Below are positions 34,715 to 43,617 of a stretch of DNA of 64,000 nucleotides, one piece after another (position 1 is the stretch's first letter; each line of letters begins with the position of its first letter). The stretch lies in the NCBI RefSeq assembly GCF_947077765.1, contig NZ_CAMTTF010000005.1, positions 57,501 through 121,500 on the forward strand. Direction: 5' to 3'. The translations under genes and the position numbers were made by a program. The notes under the pieces were generated by a model. That model saw nothing but the letters and a program-made list of their open reading frames with translations, searched no databases and was not told the DNA's origin. Source of the DNA: Salinibacter grassmerensis (GTDB taxonomy: Bacteria; Bacteroidota; Rhodothermia; Rhodothermales; Salinibacteraceae).

Positions 34715-35128
34715 AATGCGCCGCCAGGAAAATATGAGACGAATATAGGTTACTGGAAGGCGACTTAAAGAAAAGATACCAACATAAACCCTAACCTAAA
34801 TACGACAACACACCCGCCAAAAGCCAAAATTGGGCAGGCGCCTGCAAGTGCATAGGATGGGACGGCCTCCTGACCACGCTCCAAGATGCTACTGCTTTTT
34901 CGTGACAGGGTGGCCTTCGCTCTCTGTTGCCTCTTCGCGGAAGACCAGAGCCGGGACGACATGAGACCGGATGCGAATTGTGACGAGATGATGCGAAGAG
35001 AACCCAACAGGGATAGATTTTGCCCCAGGCGTCTCGTCGACAGGCTCGGCGCTTCCCCACACCCGTTCTTATTTTTTGTGTCTTTTATTGCTTGATGCAC
35101 ATTCTGGAACGGTCGCTCACCCGATAGG
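34715..35128. other. Divergent intergenic region
   Basis: About 410 bases between the alpha/beta hydrolase and the histidine kinase. Small frames exist on both strands but have no family features. AT-rich patches near 34730-34800 and 35070-35095 are likely promoter regions. Confidence 0.4.
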
Positions 35129-36367
35129 ATGCCCCGTTCGCCACCGACAGCGCCCGTTCACCAACCGAGGAGCGAAACGGCTCTCGATGCGGTTTCCATT
35201 TTGCACTTTAATGGGGTTCTTGGACACGCGTCTACCCAAACGTCCCCCTCCCCCCCCGTGCCCGAGTCCGCGTCGTCCCCCTCCGGTACACCGCCGCTAC
35301 GTCCCGCGGCCCTCGGGGGCCTGCAAGGAGCCGTATGGATCGTTTACGGCATCGCCTACTACCTCACGCTCCGTCCTCACCAGCCCTTTGCGGATCTTCT
35401 GTGGAAGCAAACCCTCATCGCGGCGGGAAGCGGGCTGCTTCTGAGCACAGGCCTCGGCGCGCTCTACTGGACCGTCGGCCTGCGCCAGCGGCGGCCCGCC
35501 TGGCAGGGCCTCATCCTCCTCGTCGGGGGGCTGTCCGTCGGGCTGCTCTGGTATCAGGGGAAGGCGTGGGGCGTCGACTGGGCGAATCCGTTCATCGCGC
35601 CCGTCAGCGGCATCGCCTCCCTCCGGCCCGGCGAGGGCTCTATCCTGTCCGGCCCTGCCACCTTTCCCATCGTCATGCTCGCCTGGAGCGGCCTCTACCT
35701 CGGCCTCGCGCAGTGGTACGCGCAGCAGCGGCAGGAACGGCGCCTACTGCGGGCCGACGCCGAGGCGCAGCGCGCCCAGCTGCAAATGCTCCGCTACCAG
35801 CTCAATCCCCACTTCTTCTTCAACGCCCTCAACACCATTGGCGCCCTGGCCGACGAGGACCCCGCCCGTGTGAAGACCGCCGTGCGCGAGCTGTCGGGCT
35901 TCCTCCGCTACACGCTGCTCGACGACGAGGCCCTCAACACCCCCCTCCGCGACGAGGTGACGGCCGCCGAGCACTACCTGTCCGTCGAGAAGATCCGTTT
36001 TGAGGACGACCTGCAGACGGAGGTGGACGTGACGGACGAGGCGGCGCAGCAGGCGGTGCCCTCGTTCCTGGTGCTGCCCCTTGTGGAGAACGCCGTCAAG
36101 CACGGCCCCTACACGAGCCCCACGCCGCTGCGCATCCGGGTGACCGGCACGGTTGCGGAGGAGGGCCTCGTAGTGGAGGTGGCTAACACGGGGCACTGGC
36201 GCGATTCACCCCCCGGCCCAGACGGCACCGACACGGGCCTGGACAACGTCCGCACCCGTCTCCAGACCCAGTACCCCGAGCAGCACGACTTCACCCTGAC
36301 CGAGGAGGACGGCTGGGTGCGGGCCCGCATCGAGATCGACACGGACGCTCTTGCCCCCCATGCCTGA
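35129..36367 (+). CDS. LytS-type sensor histidine kinase
   Basis: 412 residues. Several membrane helices lie between about residues 70 and 195. The His_kinase segment follows (QMLRYQLNPHFFFNALNTIG) with the phospho-accepting histidine H228. The ATP domain contains VLPLVENAVKHGP (N box) and GTDTGLDNVRTRL (G box), the short form typical of LytS/YehU kinases. The first 43 residues are Pro/Ser-rich and probably not native; a GTG at 35258 is an alternative start. Its stop overlaps the start of the response regulator by eight bases. Confidence 0.88.
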   Translation: MPRSPPTAPVHQPRSETALDAVSILHFNGVLGHASTQTSPSPPVPESASSPSGTPPLRPAALGGLQGAVWIVYGIAYYLTLRPHQPFADLLWKQTLIAAGSGLLLSTGLGALYWTVGLRQRRPAWQGLILLVGGLSVGLLWYQGKAWGVDWANPFIAPVSGIASLRPGEGSILSGPATFPIVMLAWSGLYLGLAQWYAQQRQERRLLRADAEAQRAQLQMLRYQLNPHFFFNALNTIGALADEDPARVKTAVRELSGFLRYTLLDDEALNTPLRDEVTAAEHYLSVEKIRFEDDLQTEVDVTDEAAQQAVPSFLVLPLVENAVKHGPYTSPTPLRIRVTGTVAEEGLVVEVANTGHWRDSPPGPDGTDTGLDNVRTRLQTQYPEQHDFTLTEEDGWVRARIEIDTDALAPHA

Positions 36368-37097
36368 TCCCCTCCAGGTTCTTATCGTCGACGACGAGCG
36401 GCTGGCACGTCGGTCCGTCCGCAGTGCCCTCGGCGACATGGAGGGCGTCGCGGTGGCGGGCGAGGCCGGAAGCGTAGAGGCGGCCGCCGAGCAGATCCGC
36501 ACGGAGGACCCCGACGTGGTGCTTCTCGACGTGCAGATGCGGGGCGAGACGGGCTTCGACCTGCTCGATCGGATTGATGCCGCCGTGCAGGTGGTCTTCG
36601 TCACGGCCTACGACGAGCACGCCGTCCGTGCCTTCGAGGTGAACGCGGTCGACTACCTCCTCAAGCCCGTCGACCCGGACCGTCTCACCGAAGCCCTGCA
36701 GCGCGCCCGTCAGGTAGAAACGGCCCTCCCCGAAGACGAAGAGGCCGACCCGGACGCCTTCCAGTACGACGACCTCTTCTTCTACGAGGAAGGCCGCCGC
36801 CCCCGCTTCATTCGCATTCGCGAAATTGTTTTCATTGAGGCAGCCGGGAACTACACCGAGCTCCACCTTACGGACGGCACCACGGCCCTCACGTCCACGA
36901 CGCTCTCGGTATGGACCAGGCGCCTGCCCGACGCCCACTTCGCCCGCATCCACCGCTCCACGATTATCAACGTTGAACGCGTGACCACCGTCGAGCGCGG
37001 GGCCGACCGGACCTACGCCGTGCATGTGGAGGGCGAAGCCGATCCGCTCTCCATGAGCCGGCGACGGGCCCGAACGCTCCGAGACCGTCTCGACTAG
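36360..37097 (+). CDS. LytTR-family response regulator
   Basis: 245 residues from ATG 36360. The receiver has the acidic pair DD (11-12) and the phospho-acceptor D57 in VVLLDVQMRG, then FVTAYDEHAV and LLKPVDPDRL. The C-terminal LytTR DNA-binding domain has FIRIREIVFIEAAGNYTELH and FARIHRSTIINVERV. It should be phosphorylated by the preceding kinase. The heme receptor begins within about 130 bases, so this pair may sense or control heme or surface conditions; that link is inferred from position only. Confidence 0.92.
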   Translation: MPDPLQVLIVDDERLARRSVRSALGDMEGVAVAGEAGSVEAAAEQIRTEDPDVVLLDVQMRGETGFDLLDRIDAAVQVVFVTAYDEHAVRAFEVNAVDYLLKPVDPDRLTEALQRARQVETALPEDEEADPDAFQYDDLFFYEEGRRPRFIRIREIVFIEAAGNYTELHLTDGTTALTSTTLSVWTRRLPDAHFARIHRSTIINVERVTTVERGADRTYAVHVEGEADPLSMSRRRARTLRDRLD

Positions 37098-37188
37098 CGC
37101 CGCACGTCCACGTGATCTTCACACCCGTGGGCCGGACGTGACCTTGCAAGTGCGCCTCGCAACCGGTAGCGTTGAATTGCGTTGCTTG

Positions 37189-37205
37189 TTTAGAACTAGT
37201 CTAAA
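37189..37205. promoter_or_regulatory. DtxR/IdeR-like palindromic operator before the heme locus
   Basis: TTTAGA-ACTAG-TCTAAA is a perfect inverted repeat of two hexamers with a 5-base spacer. It lies just upstream of the heme-receptor reading frame. The half-site form resembles operators of DtxR/IdeR/MntR iron regulators rather than the Fur box. It would place the heme locus under iron control. No DtxR-type gene is in the window. Confidence 0.55.
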
Positions 37206-39337
37206 TAAGATCTATCGACAGAGTCACGGCCTCACTCCGCCTCCCACTGGTCGCTCTCTTTGTCCTGCTGCCCCTCCTCGTGCCCCCCGCACAGGCCCAG
37301 TCGGGCCCGGTTCGCTCAGTCGCCGACACGACGGCCCCCGCCGATTCGCTCTGGCAACTCGACATGGACCAGGTGGTGGTCACCGCCACCCGCGCCGAGC
37401 GATCGGCCGACGACGTGGGCATGCCGATCTCGGTCATTGACCGGTCGGAGATCGACGCCCAGGGCGCCGCCCGGGCCACGGACCTACTGGCCGATCAGCC
37501 CGGCATCACCCTCACCGACGATCACGGGGCGGGCCTGCAGATGCGCGGGCTCGGCGCCGAGTACACGTTGATTCTCGTTGACGGAGAGCCGCTCGTCGGG
37601 CGCACGGCGGGCACGCTCGACCTGCGCCGGCTCACGACCGCCAACGTGGAGCGCGTCGAGATCGTGCGCGGCCCCACCTCGTCGCTGTACGGCAGCGAGG
37701 CCCTGGCAGGGGTCATCAACTTCATCACCGCCCCTCCGGCCGACGAACTGGGGGGCGAGGTGCGCACCCGGTACGGCACGCACGGCACCGTCGACCTGAG
37801 TGCCCGGCTGGATGGGACGAGCGGGCCGTGGCAGGGATCGGTGTTCATCGATCGGTACCGGACGGGCGGCTACGACCTGTCCCCCGTGGGTCTCGCTCCC
37901 ACCCGCCCCGGATACGTCGACTACACCGTGCAGGCTCAGGGGCAGTACGCGGCGTCCTCGGGCACAACCCTCTCGCTCCGCGGACGGCTCGCCACGCAGA
38001 CCCAAGACTACTCGGTGGGGGTCGGCCAGGACGCGATTCCCCACACCCAACGCAACGAGCAACTGGACTGGAACGCGGCCGCCGAACTGGAGCAGCAGTT
38101 GAGCACCGAGTGGGCCCTCACGGGCACCCTCTACGGAACGGGCTACCACACCGACCAGTCGCTCCGCCACGCCGACAACGGCACGACCCGCAGCGCCTCA
38201 ACGCTCGACCAGTACCACGGGGAGACGGAGGTCGTCCTGCGCGGGGCGCTCGGCGACAATCACCTCTTTACAGCGGGGGGCGGCGTCCTCTTCGATCGCA
38301 TGGACGCCGACCGGAAGACGGGACGGCGGGCCGGCGGCTTTGGCTTCGCACAGGACGAGTGGAGCGTGACCGAGGCACTCGACGTGACAGGCAGCCTGCG
38401 GTTCGATGCCAACAGCGACTACGCCTCCCGCCTGAGCCCCAAGCTGGCCGTCCGCTACGCCCCACTTGACCGCCTCTCATTCCGCGCATCGGTCGGCAGC
38501 GGCTACAAGGCCCCGGCGTTCCGGCAGCTCTACCTCGACTTCACCAACCCCCAGGCCGGATACAGCGTCTTCGGCGTCACGGAGGTCCAGGACGGCCTCC
38601 AACGCCTCCGGGACCAGAACCAGATCGACGAGCAATTCCGGACTGCCGCCGCCCTCGGCGACCCACTCTCCCCCGAGACCTCTTGGGCCTTCAACGCCAG
38701 CCTCACGGCCTCCCCGTGGGAGGGCGCCACCCTCCGCGTCGATGCCTATCACAACGAGGTGTCCAACCTGATCGACACAGCCCCGGTGGCCCGCAAGACC
38801 AATGGGCAGAGTGTGTTCTCCTACGTCAACCGCAACGAGATTTACACTCGGGGCGTGGAGGCCCGCCTCACCCTTCGTCCGACCTCTGCCCTCCGCGTAC
38901 AGCTCGGCTACGACTACCAGGAGGCGAAAGACCGGCAGGTGCTCGACGAGCTCGAGGCCGGCGATACCTACCGGCGAGAAGACGGGCGGGACGTGCAGGT
39001 CACGCCTGACGATTACGCCGGCCTGCCCGGGCGACCGGCCCACGCCGGCACCGTGCAGCTCCGGCACATGGACCTGCCGCTCGGGCTCATGGCCAGCGTG
39101 CGCGGGACGCTCCGGGGCCGCGCCGGCTACGCCGACCGCAACGGCAACGGCATCGTCGACATCGACCGCGAATACGTGGAGGCCCGCACGCGCTGGGACG
39201 TCACGGTGTCCAAGACGCTGCTGAACGCCTATACCCTGCGACTGGGCGGCGAGAACCTCCTCGATTACACGAATCCGCGCCGCGTCCCGTCGATCTCGGG
39301 GCGCACCTGGTTTGCCGAGCTCCAAGCCCAATTCTGA
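37205..39337 (+). CDS. TonB-dependent outer-membrane receptor for heme (HmuR-like)
   Basis: About 685-710 residues. The plug domain includes the TonB-box-like start DMDQVVVTATRAERS, then RGLGAEYTLILVDGEPLVGR and ERVEIVRGPTSSLYGSEALAGV. The remaining 500 residues form a 22-strand barrel ending in the aromatic LQAQF. Heme transport is inferred from the downstream HmuY, HmuT, HmuU, HmuV and HmuS homologues. The clear signal peptide (LPLVALFVLLPLLVPPAQAQ) lies in frame upstream of the first usable GTG (37280), yet no ATG/GTG/TTG occurs between it and the stop at 37202. The first base given here is the frame limit. Confidence 0.88.
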   Translation: MRSIDRVTASLRLPLVALFVLLPLLVPPAQAQSGPVRSVADTTAPADSLWQLDMDQVVVTATRAERSADDVGMPISVIDRSEIDAQGAARATDLLADQPGITLTDDHGAGLQMRGLGAEYTLILVDGEPLVGRTAGTLDLRRLTTANVERVEIVRGPTSSLYGSEALAGVINFITAPPADELGGEVRTRYGTHGTVDLSARLDGTSGPWQGSVFIDRYRTGGYDLSPVGLAPTRPGYVDYTVQAQGQYAASSGTTLSLRGRLATQTQDYSVGVGQDAIPHTQRNEQLDWNAAAELEQQLSTEWALTGTLYGTGYHTDQSLRHADNGTTRSASTLDQYHGETEVVLRGALGDNHLFTAGGGVLFDRMDADRKTGRRAGGFGFAQDEWSVTEALDVTGSLRFDANSDYASRLSPKLAVRYAPLDRLSFRASVGSGYKAPAFRQLYLDFTNPQAGYSVFGVTEVQDGLQRLRDQNQIDEQFRTAAALGDPLSPETSWAFNASLTASPWEGATLRVDAYHNEVSNLIDTAPVARKTNGQSVFSYVNRNEIYTRGVEARLTLRPTSALRVQLGYDYQEAKDRQVLDELEAGDTYRREDGRDVQVTPDDYAGLPGRPAHAGTVQLRHMDLPLGLMASVRGTLRGRAGYADRNGNGIVDIDREYVEARTRWDVTVSKTLLNAYTLRLGGENLLDYTNPRRVPSISGRTWFAELQAQF

Positions 39338-39365
39338 ACGCGCTCACGCACTTCGAACCCGCACG

Positions 39366-40043
39366 ATGAACACGAGCACACTCGTTTCCAACCGAATTTC
39401 GACCCGCACCATGCGACGCATCTCCCCCCTTCTTTCGATTCTGCTTCTCGGTGGCACCCTCGTCCTTACCGGCTGCGACAGCACCGGCGTGTCCGGCGAG
39501 AACGGCGAGAACGACGCCCCGCTCACCATGACCCGCGTGGAGAACCTGCCCGCAGATCCCGACACGACCAGCGGTGGAGGACGCCTGAAGGGGTATAATC
39601 AGTTCGCCTTCTTCGATCTGCGCGATAGCACCGTCGTCCTTCACTCCGACGAGATGAACCGCGCCGACTCGGCCTCCACCGCGTGGGACATCGCGTTCCG
39701 GAGCACCGACGTCATCGTAAACGGCGGTGCGAACGGACCGGGCGACGGCGCGGCGTACGTGGCCGAGAGCGCCTTTCAGGAGGTCTCCAAGGTGACTCCC
39801 GACAGCCTCACCCGTCACGCCGTGGGGGACTGGTACAACTACAACGAAAACGGCAACCACATCGTCCGTCCAACGCCAGGCCGCACCATCGTCGTGCGCA
39901 CCGCCGACGGCGAGTCGTACGCCAAGATCCGCATCCAGAGCTACTACGAGGGCGCGCCCGACAATCCGGCCGAGAGCGGCGCCGAGTCGCGCCACTACAC
40001 CTTCGAGTACGTGCTCCAGGACGGCGGCACGCGCTTCGAGTAG
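39366..40043 (+). CDS. HmuY-family heme-binding lipoprotein
   Basis: 225 residues from ATG 39366, alternative start ATG 39411. The lipobox is LVLTGC (LGGTLVLTGCDSTG). The body matches HmuY of Bacteroidota: YNQFAFFDLRDSTVV, TAWDIAFRSTDVIVNGG and a late SYAKIRIQSYYEG followed by HYTFEYVLQ. HmuY captures heme at the cell surface and passes it to a TonB receptor, here the gene 28 bases upstream. Confidence 0.88.
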   Translation: MNTSTLVSNRISTRTMRRISPLLSILLLGGTLVLTGCDSTGVSGENGENDAPLTMTRVENLPADPDTTSGGGRLKGYNQFAFFDLRDSTVVLHSDEMNRADSASTAWDIAFRSTDVIVNGGANGPGDGAAYVAESAFQEVSKVTPDSLTRHAVGDWYNYNENGNHIVRPTPGRTIVVRTADGESYAKIRIQSYYEGAPDNPAESGAESRHYTFEYVLQDGGTRFE

Positions 40044-40090
40044 CGCCTACGTGTGCCCTCCACCCATTCACTCTACACCCCCCCGGCCTC

Positions 40091-41023
40091 ATGACCTCAC
40101 CCTGTTCCCCCACGCATCGACTCCTTTCGTCCACCGCGAAGAGGCTGTGCCTGCTCCTCGCGGTGGGGGGACTGCTGGGAATCACCGCTGCCCACGGGCA
40201 ATCCCCCACCGATACCAGCCGCATCGTCACACTCGGCGGCTCCGTCACCGAGATCGTGTACGCGCTGGGCGCCGGCGATCGGGTGGTGGGCGTCGACGCG
40301 TCGAGCGTCTACCCGGACGCGGCCACCGAGAAGCCCAGCGTGGGCTACTTCCGGCAGGTGCCGGCGGAGGGCGTCCTCTCGCTCGACCCATCGCTGATTT
40401 TGGCGCTGGACGGGACCGGCCCGCCCGCCGTCCTCGACCAGTTTCGGAGCGCGGGCGTCCACACCGTGCTGGTGTCTGACACGTCGAGCGTCGCGGGGAC
40501 GAAGCAGAAGATTCGACGGATCGCCGGACTGATCGGGCGCGAGGCGAGGGCCGACTCGCTGATCCGGGACATGGAGGCGGACCTGAAGAGGGCCCGCGCG
40601 CTCCGTCGGCGCGCCGAGTCGACGCCGGAGGTGCTCTTTATCTACGCCCGGGGCAGCGGATCGATGAGCGTGGCGGGGGAGGGCAGCTCGGCGGAGGCGA
40701 TGATCAAACTGGCGGGGGGCGAAAATGCAGTCACCGGCTTCGAGGGGTTCAAGCCGATGTCCGCCGAGGCGGTGGTGGGCGCCGAGCCGGACGTGATTCT
40801 CATGCTCACACGGGGCCTGGAGAGCATCGGCGGCGTGGAGGGACTAATGGAGCAGCCGGGCATCCCGCTCACGCCCGCGGGGGAGAGAGACCGTGTGGTG
40901 GCGATGGACGACCTGCTCCTGCTCGGGTTCGGTCCCCGGCTCGGAACGGCGGTGACGAGGCTTACGGAGAAACTGCACCCCGCCCTCGAGTCGACCGTCT
41001 CGTCGTCTACGTCCCAGCAATAG
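40091..41023 (+). CDS. hmuT: Periplasmic heme-binding protein (HmuT/ChuT-like)
   Basis: 310 residues with a signal peptide (LLLAVGGLLGITAAHGQ). The cluster A1-type substrate-binding fold shows RIVTLGGSVTEIVYALGAGD and, diagnostic for heme binders, SVGYFRQVPAEGVLSLDPSL with a Tyr for heme iron. The late motif is GPRLGTAVTRLTEKLHP. It delivers heme to the inner-membrane ABC transporter whose permease starts six bases downstream. ATG 40091 gives the correct signal peptide. Confidence 0.9.
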   Translation: MTSPCSPTHRLLSSTAKRLCLLLAVGGLLGITAAHGQSPTDTSRIVTLGGSVTEIVYALGAGDRVVGVDASSVYPDAATEKPSVGYFRQVPAEGVLSLDPSLILALDGTGPPAVLDQFRSAGVHTVLVSDTSSVAGTKQKIRRIAGLIGREARADSLIRDMEADLKRARALRRRAESTPEVLFIYARGSGSMSVAGEGSSAEAMIKLAGGENAVTGFEGFKPMSAEAVVGAEPDVILMLTRGLESIGGVEGLMEQPGIPLTPAGERDRVVAMDDLLLLGFGPRLGTAVTRLTEKLHPALESTVSSSTSQQ

Positions 41024-41029
41024 CGCGGC

Positions 41030-42181
41030 ATGGATTCCTCCACGGTCACGGCAGATTCCGGGACGGACACGCACAACGACGCGCAGGGGCCTCCCCGCCC
41101 GTCCGACGCCACGTCGTCAAGACAGGCGCGGCAGCGGGGACGTGAGTGGCGGGTCTTGACGGGCCTCGTTGCACTGCTCCTCGGAGCCATCGCGGCGGGC
41201 CTGGCGGTCGGGGCCGTGGCCATCTCGCCCGGACAGGTCCTGGCCATCCTCGGCGACAAGGTCGGCCTCTCGCTGCCGTGGTCCTACGAAAACCGACAGG
41301 CCCTCGTGCTCACGGCCATCCGGTTGCCGCGGGTGCTGCTGGGGGTGGGTGTGGGGGGCGGGCTCGCCGTGAGCGGGGCGGTGATGCAGGGCCTCTTCCG
41401 CAACCCGCTGGCGGACCCAAGCCTCATCGGGGTATCGAGTGGAGCCGCGCTGGCGGCGGTGGTGACGATCGTGCTGGGAAGCACACTGTTCGGCGCGTGG
41501 GCCGACGCGCTGGGGGCCGTGCTGCTGCCGGCGGCCGCGTTCGGGGGCGGGGTGGGGGCAACGGTAATTGTCTACCGCCTCGGCACGCGAAACGAGCAGA
41601 CCTCCGTGGCGACCATGCTCCTAGCGGGCATTGCCATCAACGCGCTGGCCGGGGCCGGAACCGGCCTCATGACATTCATCGCGGACGACGACCAGCTCCG
41701 TGACCTCACGTTCTGGACACTGGGCAGCCTCAGCGGGGCCACCTGGACGCAGCTTGCGGTGGTGGGGCCGTGCCTCCTCGGCGGCATGATAGCAGCGCCC
41801 TTCCTGGCGCGTCCGCTCAACGCTCTGCTGTTGGGGGAGGGGGAGGCCTACCACCTGGGAATCAACATCGAGCGGACGAAGAAGCTCGTCGTCACGTTGG
41901 CGGCCCTCGTGGTGGGCGCCGCCGTCGCCGTGAGCGGCGTCATCGGCTTCATCGGGCTGGTCGTGCCACACCTGCTGCGCCTGGCCGTGAAGCCGGACCA
42001 CCGAATCCTCATCCCCGGCTCGGCGCTTCTGGGGGGCGCGCTGCTCATCGGGGCCGATGTGCTGGCCCGCACCATCGTGGCCCCCGCCGAACTGCCGATC
42101 GGCATCGTGACGGCCCTCGTAGGGGCGCCCTTCTTCCTGTGGCTCCTCCTGCGCGACCGGGGGGCTGGGTACTCGTTCTGA
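41030..42181 (+). CDS. hmuU: Heme/iron-complex ABC transporter permease (FecCD family, HmuU-like)
   Basis: 383 residues with about ten membrane helices. Conserved FecCD segments are visible: AIRLPRVLLGVGVGGGLAVS, GAVMQGLFRNPLADPSLIGV and GVIGFIGLVVPHLLRLAVKP. The N-terminal 40 residues are polar and Ser/Thr/Arg-rich. It follows hmuT by six bases, while its ATPase partner is separated by about 590 bases of decayed sequence. Confidence 0.92.
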   Translation: MDSSTVTADSGTDTHNDAQGPPRPSDATSSRQARQRGREWRVLTGLVALLLGAIAAGLAVGAVAISPGQVLAILGDKVGLSLPWSYENRQALVLTAIRLPRVLLGVGVGGGLAVSGAVMQGLFRNPLADPSLIGVSSGAALAAVVTIVLGSTLFGAWADALGAVLLPAAAFGGGVGATVIVYRLGTRNEQTSVATMLLAGIAINALAGAGTGLMTFIADDDQLRDLTFWTLGSLSGATWTQLAVVGPCLLGGMIAAPFLARPLNALLLGEGEAYHLGINIERTKKLVVTLAALVVGAAVAVSGVIGFIGLVVPHLLRLAVKPDHRILIPGSALLGGALLIGADVLARTIVAPAELPIGIVTALVGAPFFLWLLLRDRGAGYSF

Positions 42182-42246
42182 CCACCGCCACACACTCCGC
42201 AACGCTGTTTCGCTGTTCTCGCAACACACCCGCCCCGCTCACCCTC

Positions 42247-42672
42247 ATGAGCGTCTTCCCGACCGATGCCATGTGCGCCCAGCCCGCGCCGTCCGCCAGT
42301 CTGCCTGCGCTCTACAGCCTGCGGATCGACGTGGACTACCTCTCGGCCGATCTGGTCCGGGGGCATGAGACGGGGACAGAGGGTGAGCACCTCGCCGCAC
42401 AGTACCTCGTGCAGCGCGTCCGGGAGCGGGGACTCGCGCCAGGGCTCGACCGCGCGTGGACACAGCCATTCGACGTTACGCACAGTCCGAATCCACACGC
42501 ACCGTCGGGACACGGGAGGCCGCGCACCGGCCGCAATGTCCTGGCGCATCTCGACCGTGGGGCCGAGCGCTCCTCGTTCTGCCCAGAGGACATGGCACAC
42601 CTATTCACTGGTAGCCACGACGACCATCATACGCGCGGCGACCAGCCTCTCGAGGCCGGGGTCCAGTTCTGA
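42247..42672 (+). pseudogene. Truncated M28-family aminopeptidase remnant inside the heme locus
   Basis: The frame from ATG 42247 encodes a recognisable N-terminal piece of an M28 zinc peptidase: DYLSADLVRGHETGTEGEHL, AAQYLVQRVRERGLAPG, QPFDVTHSPNPHAPSG and TGRNVLAHLDRGAER. This is followed by sequence unlike the family, and the metal-ligand segment (usually HxDH after LDRGA) is absent. It looks like an eroded gene end. It sits in the 593-base gap between hmuU and hmuV, where the intact operon would normally continue. Confidence 0.65.
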
Positions 42673-42774
42673 CTCCCAAACCCACCCGACAGACCTCTCG
42701 GCCCCCATCGCCAATTGCACGAATCTCCTGAACGCGCGTCGTCGAGATGACCGACGCGCCAATGCGGTTCTACC

Positions 42775-43596
42775 ATGATTACCCTCCGCGACATTACGGT
42801 GCAAATCGGGGACGCGACGCTCATCGAGCGCGTGTCCACCGCCGTGCGGCCCGGCCAGGTGACGGCGGTCGTGGGCCCGAACGGGGCGGGCAAGACGACG
42901 CTCCTGCGCGTGGCTAGCGGCGAGCTCGCCCCCTCCGCGGGGACCGTTCGTCTCGATGATCGTCCGCTCTCCGCACTCCCCGAGCAGGAGCAGGCGCGGC
43001 AGCGGGCCGTATTGCCTCAGGCCTCCCGGCTTCACTTCTCCTTTTCGGTACTGGAGGTTGTGCTCATGGGCCGCACGCCGCACGTGCAGGGCCGAGAGGG
43101 CCCGGAGGACTGGGCCATCGCCGAGGACGCCCTCGATGCCGTGGGGATGGCCGGCTTCGCGGACCGCGATTTTCCGACACTATCCGGCGGTGAGCAGCAG
43201 CGGGTCCACCTCGCTCGGGCACTGGCGCAGATTTGGACCTCCCCGGACGACGGACACCGATACCTGCTGCTCGACGAGCCCACCGCCAGCCTTGACCTTG
43301 CCCACCAGCAGAATGTACTGCGCACGGCCCGCACCTTCGCGGACCAGGGCACCGGCGTGCTCGCCATCCTGCACGACCTCAACCTCGCGGCACAGTTCGC
43401 CGACCACGTCGTCGTGATGGGGAACGGGAGCGTCCACGCCCAGGGCGCCCCGGCGTCGGTGCTCACGCCCCCGTGCATCGATGAGGTGTTCGGATGGCCC
43501 GTGTGCGTCCTCGCGCACCCCACGGAGTCGTGCCCCCTCATCGTCCCCGACGGCGCCGAGGCCGAGGCGATGGTCTCCGATCCCAACTCACTCTAA
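42775..43596 (+). CDS. hmuV: Heme ABC transporter ATP-binding protein HmuV
   Basis: 273 residues. Walker A is [10 protein letters not shown] (33-42), the Q-loop lies near [10 protein letters not shown], the signature is [15 protein letters not shown], and Walker B is [12 protein letters not shown] with [11 protein letters not shown] as the H-loop. The family layout matches HmuV/BtuD-type ATPases. It powers the HmuT/HmuU transporter. The gene is followed after 21 bases by hmuS. Confidence 0.92.
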   Translation: MITLRDITVQIGDATLIERVSTAVRPGQVTAVVGPNGAGKTTLLRVASGELAPSAGTVRLDDRPLSALPEQEQARQRAVLPQASRLHFSFSVLEVVLMGRTPHVQGREGPEDWAIAEDALDAVGMAGFADRDFPTLSGGEQQRVHLARALAQIWTSPDDGHRYLLLDEPTASLDLAHQQNVLRTARTFADQGTGVLAILHDLNLAAQFADHVVVMGNGSVHAQGAPASVLTPPCIDEVFGWPVCVLAHPTESCPLIVPDGAEAEAMVSDPNSL

Positions 43597-43617
43597 CGCT
43601 TCCAACCCATTGCTGCC

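Noticed and set aside
34765-35100. A 111-codon minus-strand frame between the hydrolase and LytS genes
   Set aside because: It has no family features or good start context, and its composition is unlike the neighbouring acidic proteins; more likely promoter DNA.
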